Assembly (NCBI GenBank): GCA_031258625.1 | Contig: JAIRMO010000038.1 | Location: 1 to 23,896, forward strand | Reading direction: 5' to 3' | Source: Spirochaetaceae bacterium | GTDB taxonomy: Bacteria > Spirochaetota > Spirochaetia > Treponematales > Breznakiellaceae | Length of the DNA stretch: 23,896 nt | Part shown: one piece after another, positions 15,837 to 23,332 of the stretch | How positions within the stretch are numbered: the first letter of the stretch is position 1 | Layout: every line of letters starts with the position of its first letter | Position numbers and translations under genes: made by a program | Notes under the pieces: model-generated | The model's database searches: none | What the model saw: the letters and a program-made list of their open reading frames with translations, nothing else | What the model was told of the DNA's origin: nothing

Positions 15837-16263
15837 GGAGCAGGGAGGATTCGGCTTTCAGTCGCTTGCTTCCCTGCAAGCTCCCTCAAGCCCGCCTACG
15901 CGCTTGCCGGCCCGTCCTGCGCCGGCTCTATCCGTCAAGGCTCCCGCCTTGGCCGTATGACCCCAAGCGCTCCGTTTCGAATCCCCACTTGGGGGACTCT
16001 ATAAAGCATTATTTTTTCAAAAAGCCTTTACCGGCAATAAATTACCGTTCGGAGCAGGGGGGATTCGGCTTTCAGTCGCTTGCTTCCCTGCAAGCTCCCT
16101 CAAGCCCGCCTACGCGCTTGCCGGCGCGTCCTGCGCCGGCTCATCCGTCAAGGCTCCCGCCTTGGCCGTATGACCCCAAGCGCTCCGTTTCGAATCCCCA
16201 CTTGGGGGGCTCTATAAAGCATTATTTTTTCAAAAAGCCTTTACCGGCAATAAATTACCGTTC
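15837..16263. repeat. Two tandem ~213-bp units carrying the tRNA-Ser 3' end
   Basis: Unit 1 (15837-16050, 214 bp) and unit 2 (16051-16263, 213 bp) are almost identical; they differ by one indel and a few substitutions. Each starts, on the plus strand, with the 17-bp GGAGCAGGGGGGATTCG that is the 3' end of the adjacent tRNA-Ser up to the T-loop (exact in unit 2, one change in unit 1). The remainder is hairpin-rich: GCCGGCGC-GTCCT-GCGCCGGC (perfect in unit 2), CAAGGC-TCCC-GCCTTG and CCCC-ACTT-GGGG. The frame readable through it on the plus strand is repeat-derived and not a credible gene. Confidence 0.92.
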
Positions 16264-16350
16264 GGAGCAGGGGGGATTCGAACCCCCGGTACCCTTTCGG
16301 GGTACAACTCCTTAGCAGGGAGCCCGATTCAACCGCTCTCGCACCGCTCC
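16263..16350 (-). tRNA. tRNA-Ser (anticodon GCU)
   Basis: This is an 88-nt class II tRNA on the minus strand. GGAGCGG pairs with CTGCTCC (one G-T pair), then discriminator G as expected for Ser. The anticodon stem CTCC/GGAG holds loop CTGCTAA, giving anticodon GCT (codons AGC/AGU). A long variable arm, TACCC-CGAAA-GGGTA, precedes the T-arm CGGGGG-TTCGAAT-CCCCC. CCA is not encoded. A good promoter lies immediately upstream. Confidence 0.96.
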
Positions 16351-16362
16351 ATGAGTTAGTAT

Positions 16363-16391
16363 AAAATAATCCTTTTCACACCCGTTGTCAA
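16363..16391 (-). promoter_or_regulatory. Promoter of tRNA-Ser
   Basis: On the minus strand TTGACA (plus 16386-16391) and TATTTT (plus 16363-16368) are 17 nt apart. The -10 box ends 12 nt before the mature tRNA 5' end, as expected for a short precursor leader. Confidence 0.75.
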
Positions 16392-16471
16392 CCGGTAATA
16401 GGAATTTTATATTTACCAAGATTTTTTTAGGTAATTGGGGTATTTTCCGGCGCTTTTCGGGACTCCTCCAA

Positions 16472-16489
16472 GGCAGCCATGAGGCTGCC
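16472..16489. other. Hairpin in the spacer 16392-16690
   Basis: GGCAGCC-ATGA-GGCTGCC is a perfect 7-bp stem with a 4-nt loop. The rest of this ~300-bp spacer is GC-rich sequence (CGGCGCGCGC near 16500, CCGGCGCGGCGG near 16527) and then an AT-rich stretch before the transposase-like gene. I see no other gene. Confidence 0.5.
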
Positions 16490-16690
16490 ACGCTTCGGCC
16501 CGGCGCGCGCACCCCGCCAATCCCCCGGCGCGGCGGCTTTTAAGGTAAAATTGCCGTTAAACCAGACTCCCGAATGGGCCTCCGTACCATTCAGGCTAAA
16601 GGGGTCCCAATCTTAAAGGGAATTTATTTAAAAAATGAAATTTCCAAAGCTTTACTAAAGCAAAACGCCGGTCGAATACATATATTTTCT

Positions 16691-17182
16691 ATGAGATCAT
16701 TACGGATACTGAGACAAGGGGTATGGTACGAAATCCGTACCCGTATCAACAACCGGGAACCGTTGTTTCGCTTAGGGACAGGCGCCGCGGCGCCTGTCCC
16801 CAATAAGGCCCTGGCGCTGTTCGCCCGGGTGTTCCGGGAGACGAAACGCCGGTTTGCCTTCGAGATTCGCGGGCTGTGTTTGGAGGATGACTGGCTGACG
16901 TTTTATATCAAGCCGGCGGATGGGCTGGAACTTCCGGCTATCATGAAGTGGCTGAAACAGGTGTTTGCCCAACGGTACAACCGGGCGGAGGGCCGGATCG
17001 GGCATATCTGGGGGGACCGGTATGGGTCGTGGATACTGGAGGGGGAGGCGCCTCCGGAGGATGAGCCCGGAACAGGGCGGGGGGAAACGAACATCGGGGT
17101 CAGACCCTGGTATGGGGAAACGGCGATCCGAACCGCTTTTTCCTTCATATTCCCCCCCCCCGCCGCTCCGGCACCCGGATAA
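16691..17182 (+). CDS. Y1/REP-associated transposase relative lacking the HUH motif
   Basis: From the ATG at 16691 (163 residues) the sequence reads like a RAYT/TnpA-REP protein: VWYEIRTRINNREPLF at the N-terminus, VFRETKRRFAFEIRGL, then the helix IMKWLKQVFAQRYNRAEGRIGHIWGDRYGS with the candidate nucleophile Tyr. Where the family has a His-hydrophobic-His metal site (for example NHVHL), this protein has EDDWLTFYIKP, so both His are missing. A longer frame opens at 16574, but residues before MRSLRILRQG do not resemble the family. A perfect palindrome is embedded in frame, and the last ~28 residues are translated from a REP-like element that also supplies the stop. It is either decayed or a non-catalytic derivative. 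No Shine-Dalgarno is seen. Confidence 0.65.
   Translation: MRSLRILRQGVWYEIRTRINNREPLFRLGTGAAAPVPNKALALFARVFRETKRRFAFEIRGLCLEDDWLTFYIKPADGLELPAIMKWLKQVFAQRYNRAEGRIGHIWGDRYGSWILEGEAPPEDEPGTGRGETNIGVRPWYGETAIRTAFSFIFPPPAAPAPG
16775..16800. repeat. Perfect 26-bp palindrome inside the transposase-like frame
   Basis: GGGACAGGCGCCG is followed directly by its reverse complement CGGCGCCTGTCCC. It encodes LGTGAAAPVP-like residues that interrupt the region between NNREPLF and ALFARVF, suggesting an inserted palindromic element that keeps the frame open. Confidence 0.85.
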
Positions 17183-17200
17183 GCGGCGTTAATCCGCCCT
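17096..17200 (+). repeat. REP-like element, copy 1
   Basis: It starts with GGGGTCAGACCCT, continues through GGGGAAACGGCGATCC and CCGCTTTTTCC and ends near CCGGATAAGCGGCG and AATCCGCC. It overlaps the 3' end of the transposase-like gene. About 105 bp is shared with copy 2, 230 bp to the right. Confidence 0.85.
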
Positions 17201-17325
17201 GAGTTCCGTATCAACCTTCTTCCCACCCCAAGCCAAAAATGCTCAGGGAAAAGATCTGTCCTGAAACAGGTAAAATTTGAATTGTGGGTCAAGTTTAGCG
17301 GTTATGGGGATGGGCTTCGGGCCCT

Positions 17326-17443
17326 GGGGTCAGACCCCGGTAGGGGAAACCGGCGATCCAAACCGCTTTTCCCCTCATATTCCCCCACCCCGCCGCCCCG
17401 GAACCCGGATAAGCGGCGCCAATCCGCCTTGGGGTCAGACCCC
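17326..17443 (+). repeat. REP-like element, copy 2 plus an extra head palindrome
   Basis: GGGGTCAGACCCC at 17326 begins a ~105-bp copy of the element at 17096, and a further GGGGTCAGACCCC at 17431-17443 follows. Sequence 17201-17325 between the copies has no gene. After 17443 the DNA is C-rich until the gdhA stop. Confidence 0.85.
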
Positions 17444-17498
17444 GCTATGGGAAATCGGCGGTCCCCCCGCCGTCCCCCGGGTCCCACCACCCCCCGGC

Positions 17499-18758
17499 TT
17501 ACGGGAACACCCCCCGGATCTTTTTTGCCTTGGCCAGCTTGGAAATAGCCAGCATATAGGCGGCGATACGGAAAGACACCTGGTGTTCCTTGACGATGTC
17601 CAGTACCTGACCAAAACTGCGGATCAGGATCTTTTTCAGGGTTTCGTTGATCTGCTCTTCTTCCCAGGTGAGTTCCTGGATGTTTTGCACCCACTCAAAA
17701 TAGGATACGATGACGCCGCCGGCATTGGCGAGGATGTCCGGCAGAATGATCACCCCGTTCTTATTGAGAATGGCGTCCGCCTCCACGGAGGTAGGACCGT
17801 TGGCGCCCTCCACGATGTATTTAGCCTTTATCGAACCGGCGACGGCTTCGGTGATTTGGTTTTGCAGCGCGCAGGGGAGCAAGACCTCACAATCACAGGT
17901 CAAAAGCTCCGTATTGGAGATTTTTTTCAGCCCCGGGGCGGTATACCCCTCCAGGGAATTGTGGTGGGCCGCCATATACCCCTCCAGGGCCGGGATGTCA
18001 AGGCCGTCGCTATGGTAAACGCCGCCGGATACGTCGCTGACGGCGATGACCGTGTAGCCCTTTTCATAGAGCAGCTTCGCCGTAACTCCGCCCACGTTCC
18101 CCATGCCCTGCACCGCAATCCGGGTGCCCTTTTCGGGCTTATTGAAGTATTTCAGCAGCTCCCCGGTAACGATACTCACCCCCCGGCCCGTCGCTTCGGC
18201 CCGCCCCAGGGAGCCGCCGATATCGATGGACTTACCGGTAACCACCCCGGGCACGGCGTATCCGTGGAGCATACTGTAAGTATCCATGATCCAGCCCATG
18301 ATCTCCGCGTTGGTGTTCACGTCCGGCGCGGGAATGTCCTTTTCCGGGCCGATGATCGGCAGAATCGCCGTGGTAAACCGCCGGGTCAGACGTTCCAGCT
18401 CTCCCCGGGACAGCTTGGCGGGATCAACCTTAACCGCGCCTTTCGCGCCGCCGTAGGGCAGGTTTACCACCGCGCATTTGAAGGTCATCCAGGCCGCCAG
18501 GGCCTTTACCTCGTCGATATCCACTTCCTCGTGGTAACGGATCCCCCCTTTACAGGGCCCCCGGCTGCTTGAATGCTGCACCCGGTACCCTTCAAAAACC
18601 CTGATATCGCCGTTGTCCATTTTAACCGGAATCGAAACCTTTAGTTCCCGTTCGGGATATTTGATGGCCTCATATTCATTCCGGGTAAGCCCGAGTTTCC
18701 GGGCGGCCAGATCCAGGACCTGTAACATATTGTCATAGGGGTTATAGTTGTTTGCCAT
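17499..18758 (-). CDS. gdhA: Glutamate dehydrogenase (Glu/Leu/Phe/Val family)
   Basis: The enzyme interconverts glutamate and 2-oxoglutarate plus ammonia. The 419-residue length fits the hexameric GluDH class. The N-terminal substrate domain has SSSRGPCKGGIRYH (substrate Lys), PYGGAKGAVKVDP with the catalytic Lys, and the catalytic Asp in IPAPDVNT. The Rossmann domain starts IAVQGMGNVGG. The ATG at 18758 is preferred because AAGGAG lies 7 nt upstream; an in-frame ATG at 18764 sits too close to that site. An AT-rich TATATT-like -10 lies just upstream, and the CCAAAACT palindrome at 18799 overlaps the region where the -35 would be. Cofactor preference cannot be judged. Neighbouring aminotransferase and glutamate symporter genes suggest amino-acid catabolism or ammonia assimilation. 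Confidence 0.95.
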   Translation of the reverse strand: MANNYNPYDNMLQVLDLAARKLGLTRNEYEAIKYPERELKVSIPVKMDNGDIRVFEGYRVQHSSSRGPCKGGIRYHEEVDIDEVKALAAWMTFKCAVVNLPYGGAKGAVKVDPAKLSRGELERLTRRFTTAILPIIGPEKDIPAPDVNTNAEIMGWIMDTYSMLHGYAVPGVVTGKSIDIGGSLGRAEATGRGVSIVTGELLKYFNKPEKGTRIAVQGMGNVGGVTAKLLYEKGYTVIAVSDVSGGVYHSDGLDIPALEGYMAAHHNSLEGYTAPGLKKISNTELLTCDCEVLLPCALQNQITEAVAGSIKAKYIVEGANGPTSVEADAILNKNGVIILPDILANAGGVIVSYFEWVQNIQELTWEEEQINETLKKILIRSFGQVLDIVKEHQVSFRIAAYMLAISKLAKAKKIRGVFP

Positions 18759-18798
18759 AGACATTCTCCTTATATAAATATAGATTATTGAGCCTGTC

Positions 18799-18816
18799 CC
18801 AAAACTGAAGTTTTGG
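18799..18816. promoter_or_regulatory. Palindrome upstream of gdhA
   Basis: CCAAAACT-GA-AGTTTTGG is a perfect 8-bp inverted repeat about 40 bp upstream of the gdhA start, in the expected promoter zone. Operator function is inferred from position. Confidence 0.45.
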
Positions 18817-18913
18817 AAAAGCCTCTATTCGTAAAAATTCATCCCCGGAATCCGCATCCTCCGTTTTTGGGCGCATTTCCGGCGCAAGCACCGGAAACCG
18901 GGCTTTACGCTAA

Positions 18914-18950
18914 AATAAGGTTTAGCGGGCTTTGCCTGCTAAACCTTATT
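18914..18950. terminator. 17-bp-stem hairpin after the aminotransferase gene
   Basis: AATAAGGTTTAGCGGGC and GCCTGCTAAACCTTATT pair over 17 bp, with one G-T wobble, around TTT. On the minus strand the stem ends in ATT and is followed by TTAG, giving a short T-run. It lies about 100 bp past the aminotransferase stop, so it is a weak-tailed terminator or a structured repeat. Confidence 0.45.
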
Positions 18951-19050
18951 CCGCTCCAATCCCTTGCGCGTTCCCCGCGGGATCCTTTTTCCCCGCGCCG
19001 GCAGCGGCAACCAGGCGGCAGCCGATGCTACGCGTCCCCCGCCCCCCGCT

Positions 19051-20352
19051 TCATTGGGCGAGTTCTTCCGCCGCCCGGTAAATAGCGGCGTATACCGCGT
19101 CGATGCAGTCGTCGTCGAGGCCGGAAAAAGCGACCCGCAGGGTGCGTTCATCTATAGCGATGGTACCCACCCCGTACCGGTGAAGCAATGTTTGGCGCAG
19201 GGATTCCGCATCGACATTTTTGCATTTAAAGCTCATAAAGTAACCTGAATTAAAGGGCATGGGCTGTAAGTGGGGATGATTCTTTTGGGCGTCCACCAGG
19301 GCCCGCACTTTTTTATAGCGGCCCTCAATAATATCCCGATAGGCGGCCCGCTCTTTCCCCAGGGACGCTTCGGAGGAGTACATATTTTGCAGCAGATTTT
19401 GGACCACCGTGGAGGAACAGGAGATGGTGGAACGGATAACAGCCATGGTTTTTTTAATCAGGGCGTCGTAATGGGCGGCGGACAGGTTTTTACCCGCGAA
19501 GGTAACAAAACCGCAGCGCATACCCCAGGCAAAATCTTCTTTGGTGGCTCCGTCGACCTTTGCGGCGAATACATTTTCATGGATATTCCCCAAATAGGCG
19601 AACAGGGACTGGGGTTCTATATTTCCCTCAAAACGCAGCCCAAAGTAGGCGTCGTCACAGATTACCAGGACTTTGGCGCCCTTTTCGGCAATATCCCGTA
19701 TGATCTCGCAAATTGCCGCGGCTTCCCCCACGGTGGGGGAATATCCCGTGGGATTATGGGGAAAATTCAGGATGATCCGGACGAAGCCTGTTTTTTGCGC
19801 CTCATCGGACAGGGCGGTTCCAAGGGCGGCGAGATCGATCCCCCCTTCGTTAAACATATCCACCAGCCGCATGCGGGCGTTACGCCGGGCCTCCGCAATC
19901 AGCACATAGTTGTCCCAGGAGGGATTCGCCGCCATCAGGGTCTGACCCTCATCCAGAAAGAGGTCGCACAGGGCGCTTACCCCGCCGGTCAACCCGGTGG
20001 TTACCACGGGCAGAGAAAACCCGCCCTTCCCCAGGGAAGGGTTTTTGCGCCCTATTTCGGCGGCCCAGGTTTCCCGCAGGGCGGGGATGCCCGCCGTCGG
20101 CGCATAGGAGACAATTTCACCGGCCTTCATCCCCGGCACCTGATTCCCCAGGGCCGACAGGATAAGGGGGGTTTTGTGTTTTACCGCAATACCCAGGGTA
20201 CCGTCCGCTAAACTACTGGACTGCTTCGCCTCGGCGCCCTGGGCGATTATCCCCTTGGGGAAATAGAGCCGCCTCCCCATGGCGGAAAGCATCAAACCGG
20301 GGGTGGCGTCCCCTAAAGCCCCGTTTAATTCCCGGGCTAATTCATGTTCCAT
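19051..20352 (-). CDS. PLP-dependent class I/II aminotransferase (aspartate-type)
   Basis: This 433-residue fold-type I aminotransferase has the expected blocks: TTGLTGGVSALCDLFLDEGQ (cofactor phosphate region), NFPHNPTGY with the PLP-contacting Asn, VICDDAYFGLRF with the Asp and Tyr that contact the pyridine ring, the Schiff-base Lys in KVDGATKEDF, and the carboxylate-binding Arg in LRVAFSG near the C-terminus. It probably moves amino groups between an amino acid and 2-oxoglutarate. Treponemes carry related proteins annotated as aspartate aminotransferase, but the exact substrate is not provable here. The ATG at 20352 has AAGGGAG about 11 nt upstream. It lies between the glutamate symporter and glutamate dehydrogenase genes on the same strand. 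Confidence 0.88.
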   Translation of the reverse strand: MEHELARELNGALGDATPGLMLSAMGRRLYFPKGIIAQGAEAKQSSSLADGTLGIAVKHKTPLILSALGNQVPGMKAGEIVSYAPTAGIPALRETWAAEIGRKNPSLGKGGFSLPVVTTGLTGGVSALCDLFLDEGQTLMAANPSWDNYVLIAEARRNARMRLVDMFNEGGIDLAALGTALSDEAQKTGFVRIILNFPHNPTGYSPTVGEAAAICEIIRDIAEKGAKVLVICDDAYFGLRFEGNIEPQSLFAYLGNIHENVFAAKVDGATKEDFAWGMRCGFVTFAGKNLSAAHYDALIKKTMAVIRSTISCSSTVVQNLLQNMYSSEASLGKERAAYRDIIEGRYKKVRALVDAQKNHPHLQPMPFNSGYFMSFKCKNVDAESLRQTLLHRYGVGTIAIDERTLRVAFSGLDDDCIDAVYAAIYRAAEELAQ

Positions 20353-20485
20353 TCTTACTTTTACTCCCTTATATCATCGGCGGGAAATTACACCCCTGCC
20401 CGGAAGCGCCGGGCCGGTTACCAACCACCCACCCCTTCACGAATGAACGGCCGGATTCGCGCCGGCGCGGCAAGCCGCCGGGGGG

Positions 20486-21772
20486 TCAATCCCACTTATT
20501 CAGATCCAGTTCCTTCATTTTGCGGGCCACTACGGTGGTACAGGCCAGGTCCCCGGTAACGTTCAGGGCGGTACGGCCCATATCGAGCAGGGCGTCGATG
20601 CCCAGGATCATCGCGTAGGCCCCGGCGACGACGCTGCCCGCGGTAACCGGCAGCCCCACCGAGTCCAGGACGAGGAGCAGCATGATGGCCCCCGCTCCGG
20701 GAACCCCCGCGGTGCCGATGCTGGCCAGGGTGGCGGTAACCACGATGATGCCCATCTGGGCAAGGGAAAACCCGTGCCCCCAAACCGAAAGGGCAATAAA
20801 GGTGGCGCAGACCCCCTGGTAAATGGCCGTACCGTCCATATTCACCGTGGCCCCCAGGGGGAGGGAGAAGGAGTAGATGTCCTTGTGGACGCCGAGGTTC
20901 TCCGCCGCGTCCATGGTTACCGGCAGGGTGCCGTTGGAACTGCGGGTAACAAAGGCGGTGATAAAGGGGTCCTTGGCGTCCCGGAAGTAGCGTTTAATGG
21001 GGAGCCTGGCGTAGAATTTTAAGAGGCCGCCGTATACGACGATTACGTGCAGGGCATAACCGATGAAACAGGCTGCGGTTACGATACCGAGGCTGCCCAC
21101 CACCTTGGGGCCGTTGGTGGCAAAGACCACGGCGACGAGGGAAAGGACGCCGAAGGGGGCGTACTGCATAATCCCCTTGATGATCAGCATCATCACCTCG
21201 GCAATGCCGTCAAAAAAATGGTACAAAACCGAGGCGACCTTTTGCCTGCGTTCGTCCCCGGAGGTTCTGAGGTAGGAGATGGCAATACCGACGAGCAGGG
21301 CCGCGAAGATCACGGCCAATACCGTTTCGTTGACGATGGCCTGCATGATACTGGTGGGCACGATGGCCAGCAGGGTTGCGGACAGCTTGGGGGCCGTAAC
21401 GTCCCGGGCCGCGGCGTCCGCTACATTGGCAAGCTCCGCGGAGGGGTGGAACAGGGCGCCCATCAGGAGGCCGATGAACACCGCCGCCGCGGAAGTCAAC
21501 AGGTAGAAGACAATGACCCGGACCCCCACCTTGCCCAGGTTCACCGGGCTGACCGACGAGGCGCCGACGATCAAGGTGGACACGATGATGGGCATCATGA
21601 TCATCTTGAGGAGCCGCACAAAAAGATCCCCCAAGGGCTGTATCCACAGGATTTTTTCCTTGAATACCAGCCCCAGGATGACCCCCAGCACCAACCCAAT
21701 CAAAATCCGGTACAGCAGGTTAAAATCAAAGTACCAGCTATACCATTTTTTCGCGGAACCTTTTTCACCCAT
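20486..21772 (-). CDS. Glutamate/aspartate:cation symporter (DAACS family)
   Basis: This 428-residue inner-membrane carrier has the DAACS fold: several hydrophobic helices (LLYRILIGLVLGVILGLVF first), hairpin 1 with RSSNGTLPVTM, the helix-7 sodium motif GATVNMDGTAIYQG, hairpin 2 with IGTAGVPGAGAIMLL, and helix 8 with GIDALLDMGRTALNVTGD. The Asp-Met-Gly-Arg in helix 8 matches GltPh, in which that Asp binds the amino group and the Arg binds the side-chain carboxylate, so acidic amino acids are the likely substrates. GGAGG 7 nt before the ATG sets the start. With the neighbouring aminotransferase and GluDH it could feed imported Glu/Asp into central metabolism. No terminator is visible in the 133-bp gap before the aminotransferase gene. 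Confidence 0.94.
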   Translation of the reverse strand: MGEKGSAKKWYSWYFDFNLLYRILIGLVLGVILGLVFKEKILWIQPLGDLFVRLLKMIMMPIIVSTLIVGASSVSPVNLGKVGVRVIVFYLLTSAAAVFIGLLMGALFHPSAELANVADAAARDVTAPKLSATLLAIVPTSIMQAIVNETVLAVIFAALLVGIAISYLRTSGDERRQKVASVLYHFFDGIAEVMMLIIKGIMQYAPFGVLSLVAVVFATNGPKVVGSLGIVTAACFIGYALHVIVVYGGLLKFYARLPIKRYFRDAKDPFITAFVTRSSNGTLPVTMDAAENLGVHKDIYSFSLPLGATVNMDGTAIYQGVCATFIALSVWGHGFSLAQMGIIVVTATLASIGTAGVPGAGAIMLLLVLDSVGLPVTAGSVVAGAYAMILGIDALLDMGRTALNVTGDLACTTVVARKMKELDLNKWD

Positions 21773-21830
21773 AATACTACCTCCAAATCACGTTATACCA
21801 TGAACCGGTTTGAGCGTCCGGTGTGTGGAC

Positions 21831-21849
21831 CCTGGAACCGCACGAGCCG
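21831..21849. other. Hairpin in spacer 21773-22009
   Basis: ACCGCAC-GAGCC-GTGCGGT forms a 7-bp stem about 60 bp upstream of the symporter ATG. The remaining spacer has an AT-rich stretch near 21925-21960 and no credible gene. TATAAC on the minus strand about 20 bp before the symporter ATG could be a -10 box. Confidence 0.45.
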
Positions 21850-22009
21850 TGCGGTGAACGGGGGCTCCTCCGTTGTTTCAGCCATAACAGGGCGCGCCGT
21901 CCAAGGCTGAAGTTTGGGAGAATTGTATTTTAAAGCCCATTTTATTATTATAGGTGTGAAAAGTACCGCTGTCAAACAAAAAAGGACCGGCGCGGGGCAG
22001 GCGGAAAGG

Positions 22010-22037
22010 AAAAAAACGGCCCCGCAAAGCGGGGCCG
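22010..22037 (-). terminator. Intrinsic terminator of the beta-barrel gene
   Basis: CGGCCCCGC-TTT-GCGGGGCCG is a perfect 9-bp GC stem on the minus strand followed by seven Ts. It lies 20 bp after the stop of the outer-membrane gene and is the clearest terminator in the window. Confidence 0.92.
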
Positions 22038-22057
22038 ATGTGTTTTAACCGATTAGA

Positions 22058-23248
22058 TTAGAATGTCCAGATCAGGTCAAGCTGGATGGCACTACTCTTA
22101 ACATCTTCCGGAGCATCCTTGTATTTCTTCACGTCAAATTCGTAATAGGCGGCAAGCGTGGTTCCTTCGGTGATTTGGTAGGTGATTTTCGGTTTAATCG
22201 AGAATTTGGTCTCGTAAAAATCCTGCCATAATCCAATGGTCCCCTCTATACCCACATTCACATTATCCAGAACGTCATAACCGACATACGGGGTAATCTT
22301 GATATAGGGTTTTAAAGATTCACCGTTATACCCACCAGCAACTTTAGTCCAGTCCTCACCAAAGAGGTACTGAAATGAATTAATCCCCACCGTCAATTTG
22401 TCGTCAAGGAGTTTATAAGATACATCCTCATCAAACACTATGTAACCGTAGTCGGCAAATTTACTCACATTAAAGCCCTTTGCTTCAGCGGAGATCGCAA
22501 GGCCGGGAATGGGGGTAACGCCAACGCCCGCCTGGAAGGTTAAACCCTGATCTGCAGTACCTTCATAGGCCGATGTACCAGGAATCACTTTACCAGTAGC
22601 AGGATCAAGAGGAAGAATAGAAGCAACAGGATTACTAATCAGATCATCAGGAAAATAATCCCAATAACCAAATCCATTCAGCCCATCAATCGTACTATCG
22701 ATGAAAACGGCGCCGGCAAGCCAGAAAAGATCATTTGAATATTTGGCGCCCAGAATGATTTCACTGAAGAACTGTTTAACAGTAAGGGAGGGGAGTACCG
22801 GCACATTCAACACCAACCCGGCGCTCAGGCCCTCGATGGGGTTAACTTCCAGCCGTAACCCCGTACCGCTAACTGTATAATTTTTCAGACCGCCGGTACC
22901 CCATGTGCCGTCCGCAATTTTACCGGCCGAAGTCTTAACGACGCCATCCAAGAAGGTTACCCATCCATAGGCCTGATGAAGCGTCGGAGTAAGACCATCA
23001 TTAACATCGGTCCGGAGCCTGAATACCAGTCCATAATTGTCTTTGGTATAGGCGGCATTGAGATCAAACCGCGAAATCCTGTCCGCATCATCATTGTAGA
23101 TACTAATCTCTGGGTCTTCGCCATTTGTATCATCATCATCGACGCTGAACCGCAACCCAGTCTTAACCGCACCGCTCCAGGTAAGTTCCTGAGCAAACAA
23201 TCCCCCTGCTATTGCAAGGATTAAAAGAACAACAAGCGCTTTCTTCAT
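22058..23248 (-). CDS. Predicted outer-membrane beta-barrel protein (treponemal porin-like)
   Basis: The 396-residue protein starts with a signal peptide, MKKALVVLLILAIAGGLFAQ, cleaved probably after AQ. It then shows alternating amphipathic strands ending in aromatic residues (for example LTWSGAVKTGLRFSV, YGLVFRLRT, KPYIKITPYVGYDV) and ends in IQLDLIWTF; a C-terminal Phe is the usual outer-membrane assembly signal. An Asp-rich segment (SVDDDDTNGEDPEIS) near residues 38-52 may be a surface loop or ion site. The start at 23248 has AGGAGG 7 nt upstream; an in-frame extension to 23272 is rejected because it would bury the signal peptide. It has its own promoter, an ~80-nt leader and a strong terminator, so it is probably an abundant monocistronic product. 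GC content is lower than in neighbouring genes. Specific transport function is unknown. Confidence 0.85.
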   Translation of the reverse strand: MKKALVVLLILAIAGGLFAQELTWSGAVKTGLRFSVDDDDTNGEDPEISIYNDDADRISRFDLNAAYTKDNYGLVFRLRTDVNDGLTPTLHQAYGWVTFLDGVVKTSAGKIADGTWGTGGLKNYTVSGTGLRLEVNPIEGLSAGLVLNVPVLPSLTVKQFFSEIILGAKYSNDLFWLAGAVFIDSTIDGLNGFGYWDYFPDDLISNPVASILPLDPATGKVIPGTSAYEGTADQGLTFQAGVGVTPIPGLAISAEAKGFNVSKFADYGYIVFDEDVSYKLLDDKLTVGINSFQYLFGEDWTKVAGGYNGESLKPYIKITPYVGYDVLDNVNVGIEGTIGLWQDFYETKFSIKPKITYQITEGTTLAAYYEFDVKKYKDAPEDVKSSAIQLDLIWTF

Positions 23249-23332
23249 AAAAAATCCTCCTAAGGACGACAAGAGGGAAGTAACCCACGATTACCCGTAT
23301 CCTCTTTATCTTTAATCTTTATGTACAGCACA

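Noticed and set aside
15624..16315. Plus-strand frames through the tRNA-linked repeats
   Set aside because: They translate repeat units and tRNA antisense, with the same peptide recurring once per unit.
17277..18572. 431-codon plus-strand frame opposite gdhA
   Set aside because: Its His/Gly/Gln-rich translation has no family features, and gdhA on the minus strand is intact.
21810..21880. Possible group II intron domain V (GAGCCGTGCGGTGAACGGGGGCTC)
   Set aside because: It shares the opening GAGCCGT with domain V but lacks the full 34-nt fold and the closing stem; there is no intron ORF or 5' GTGYG boundary nearby.
21047..21910. 287-codon plus-strand frame opposite the symporter gene
   Set aside because: His/Gln/Asp-rich antisense reading of a membrane protein; not credible as a gene.
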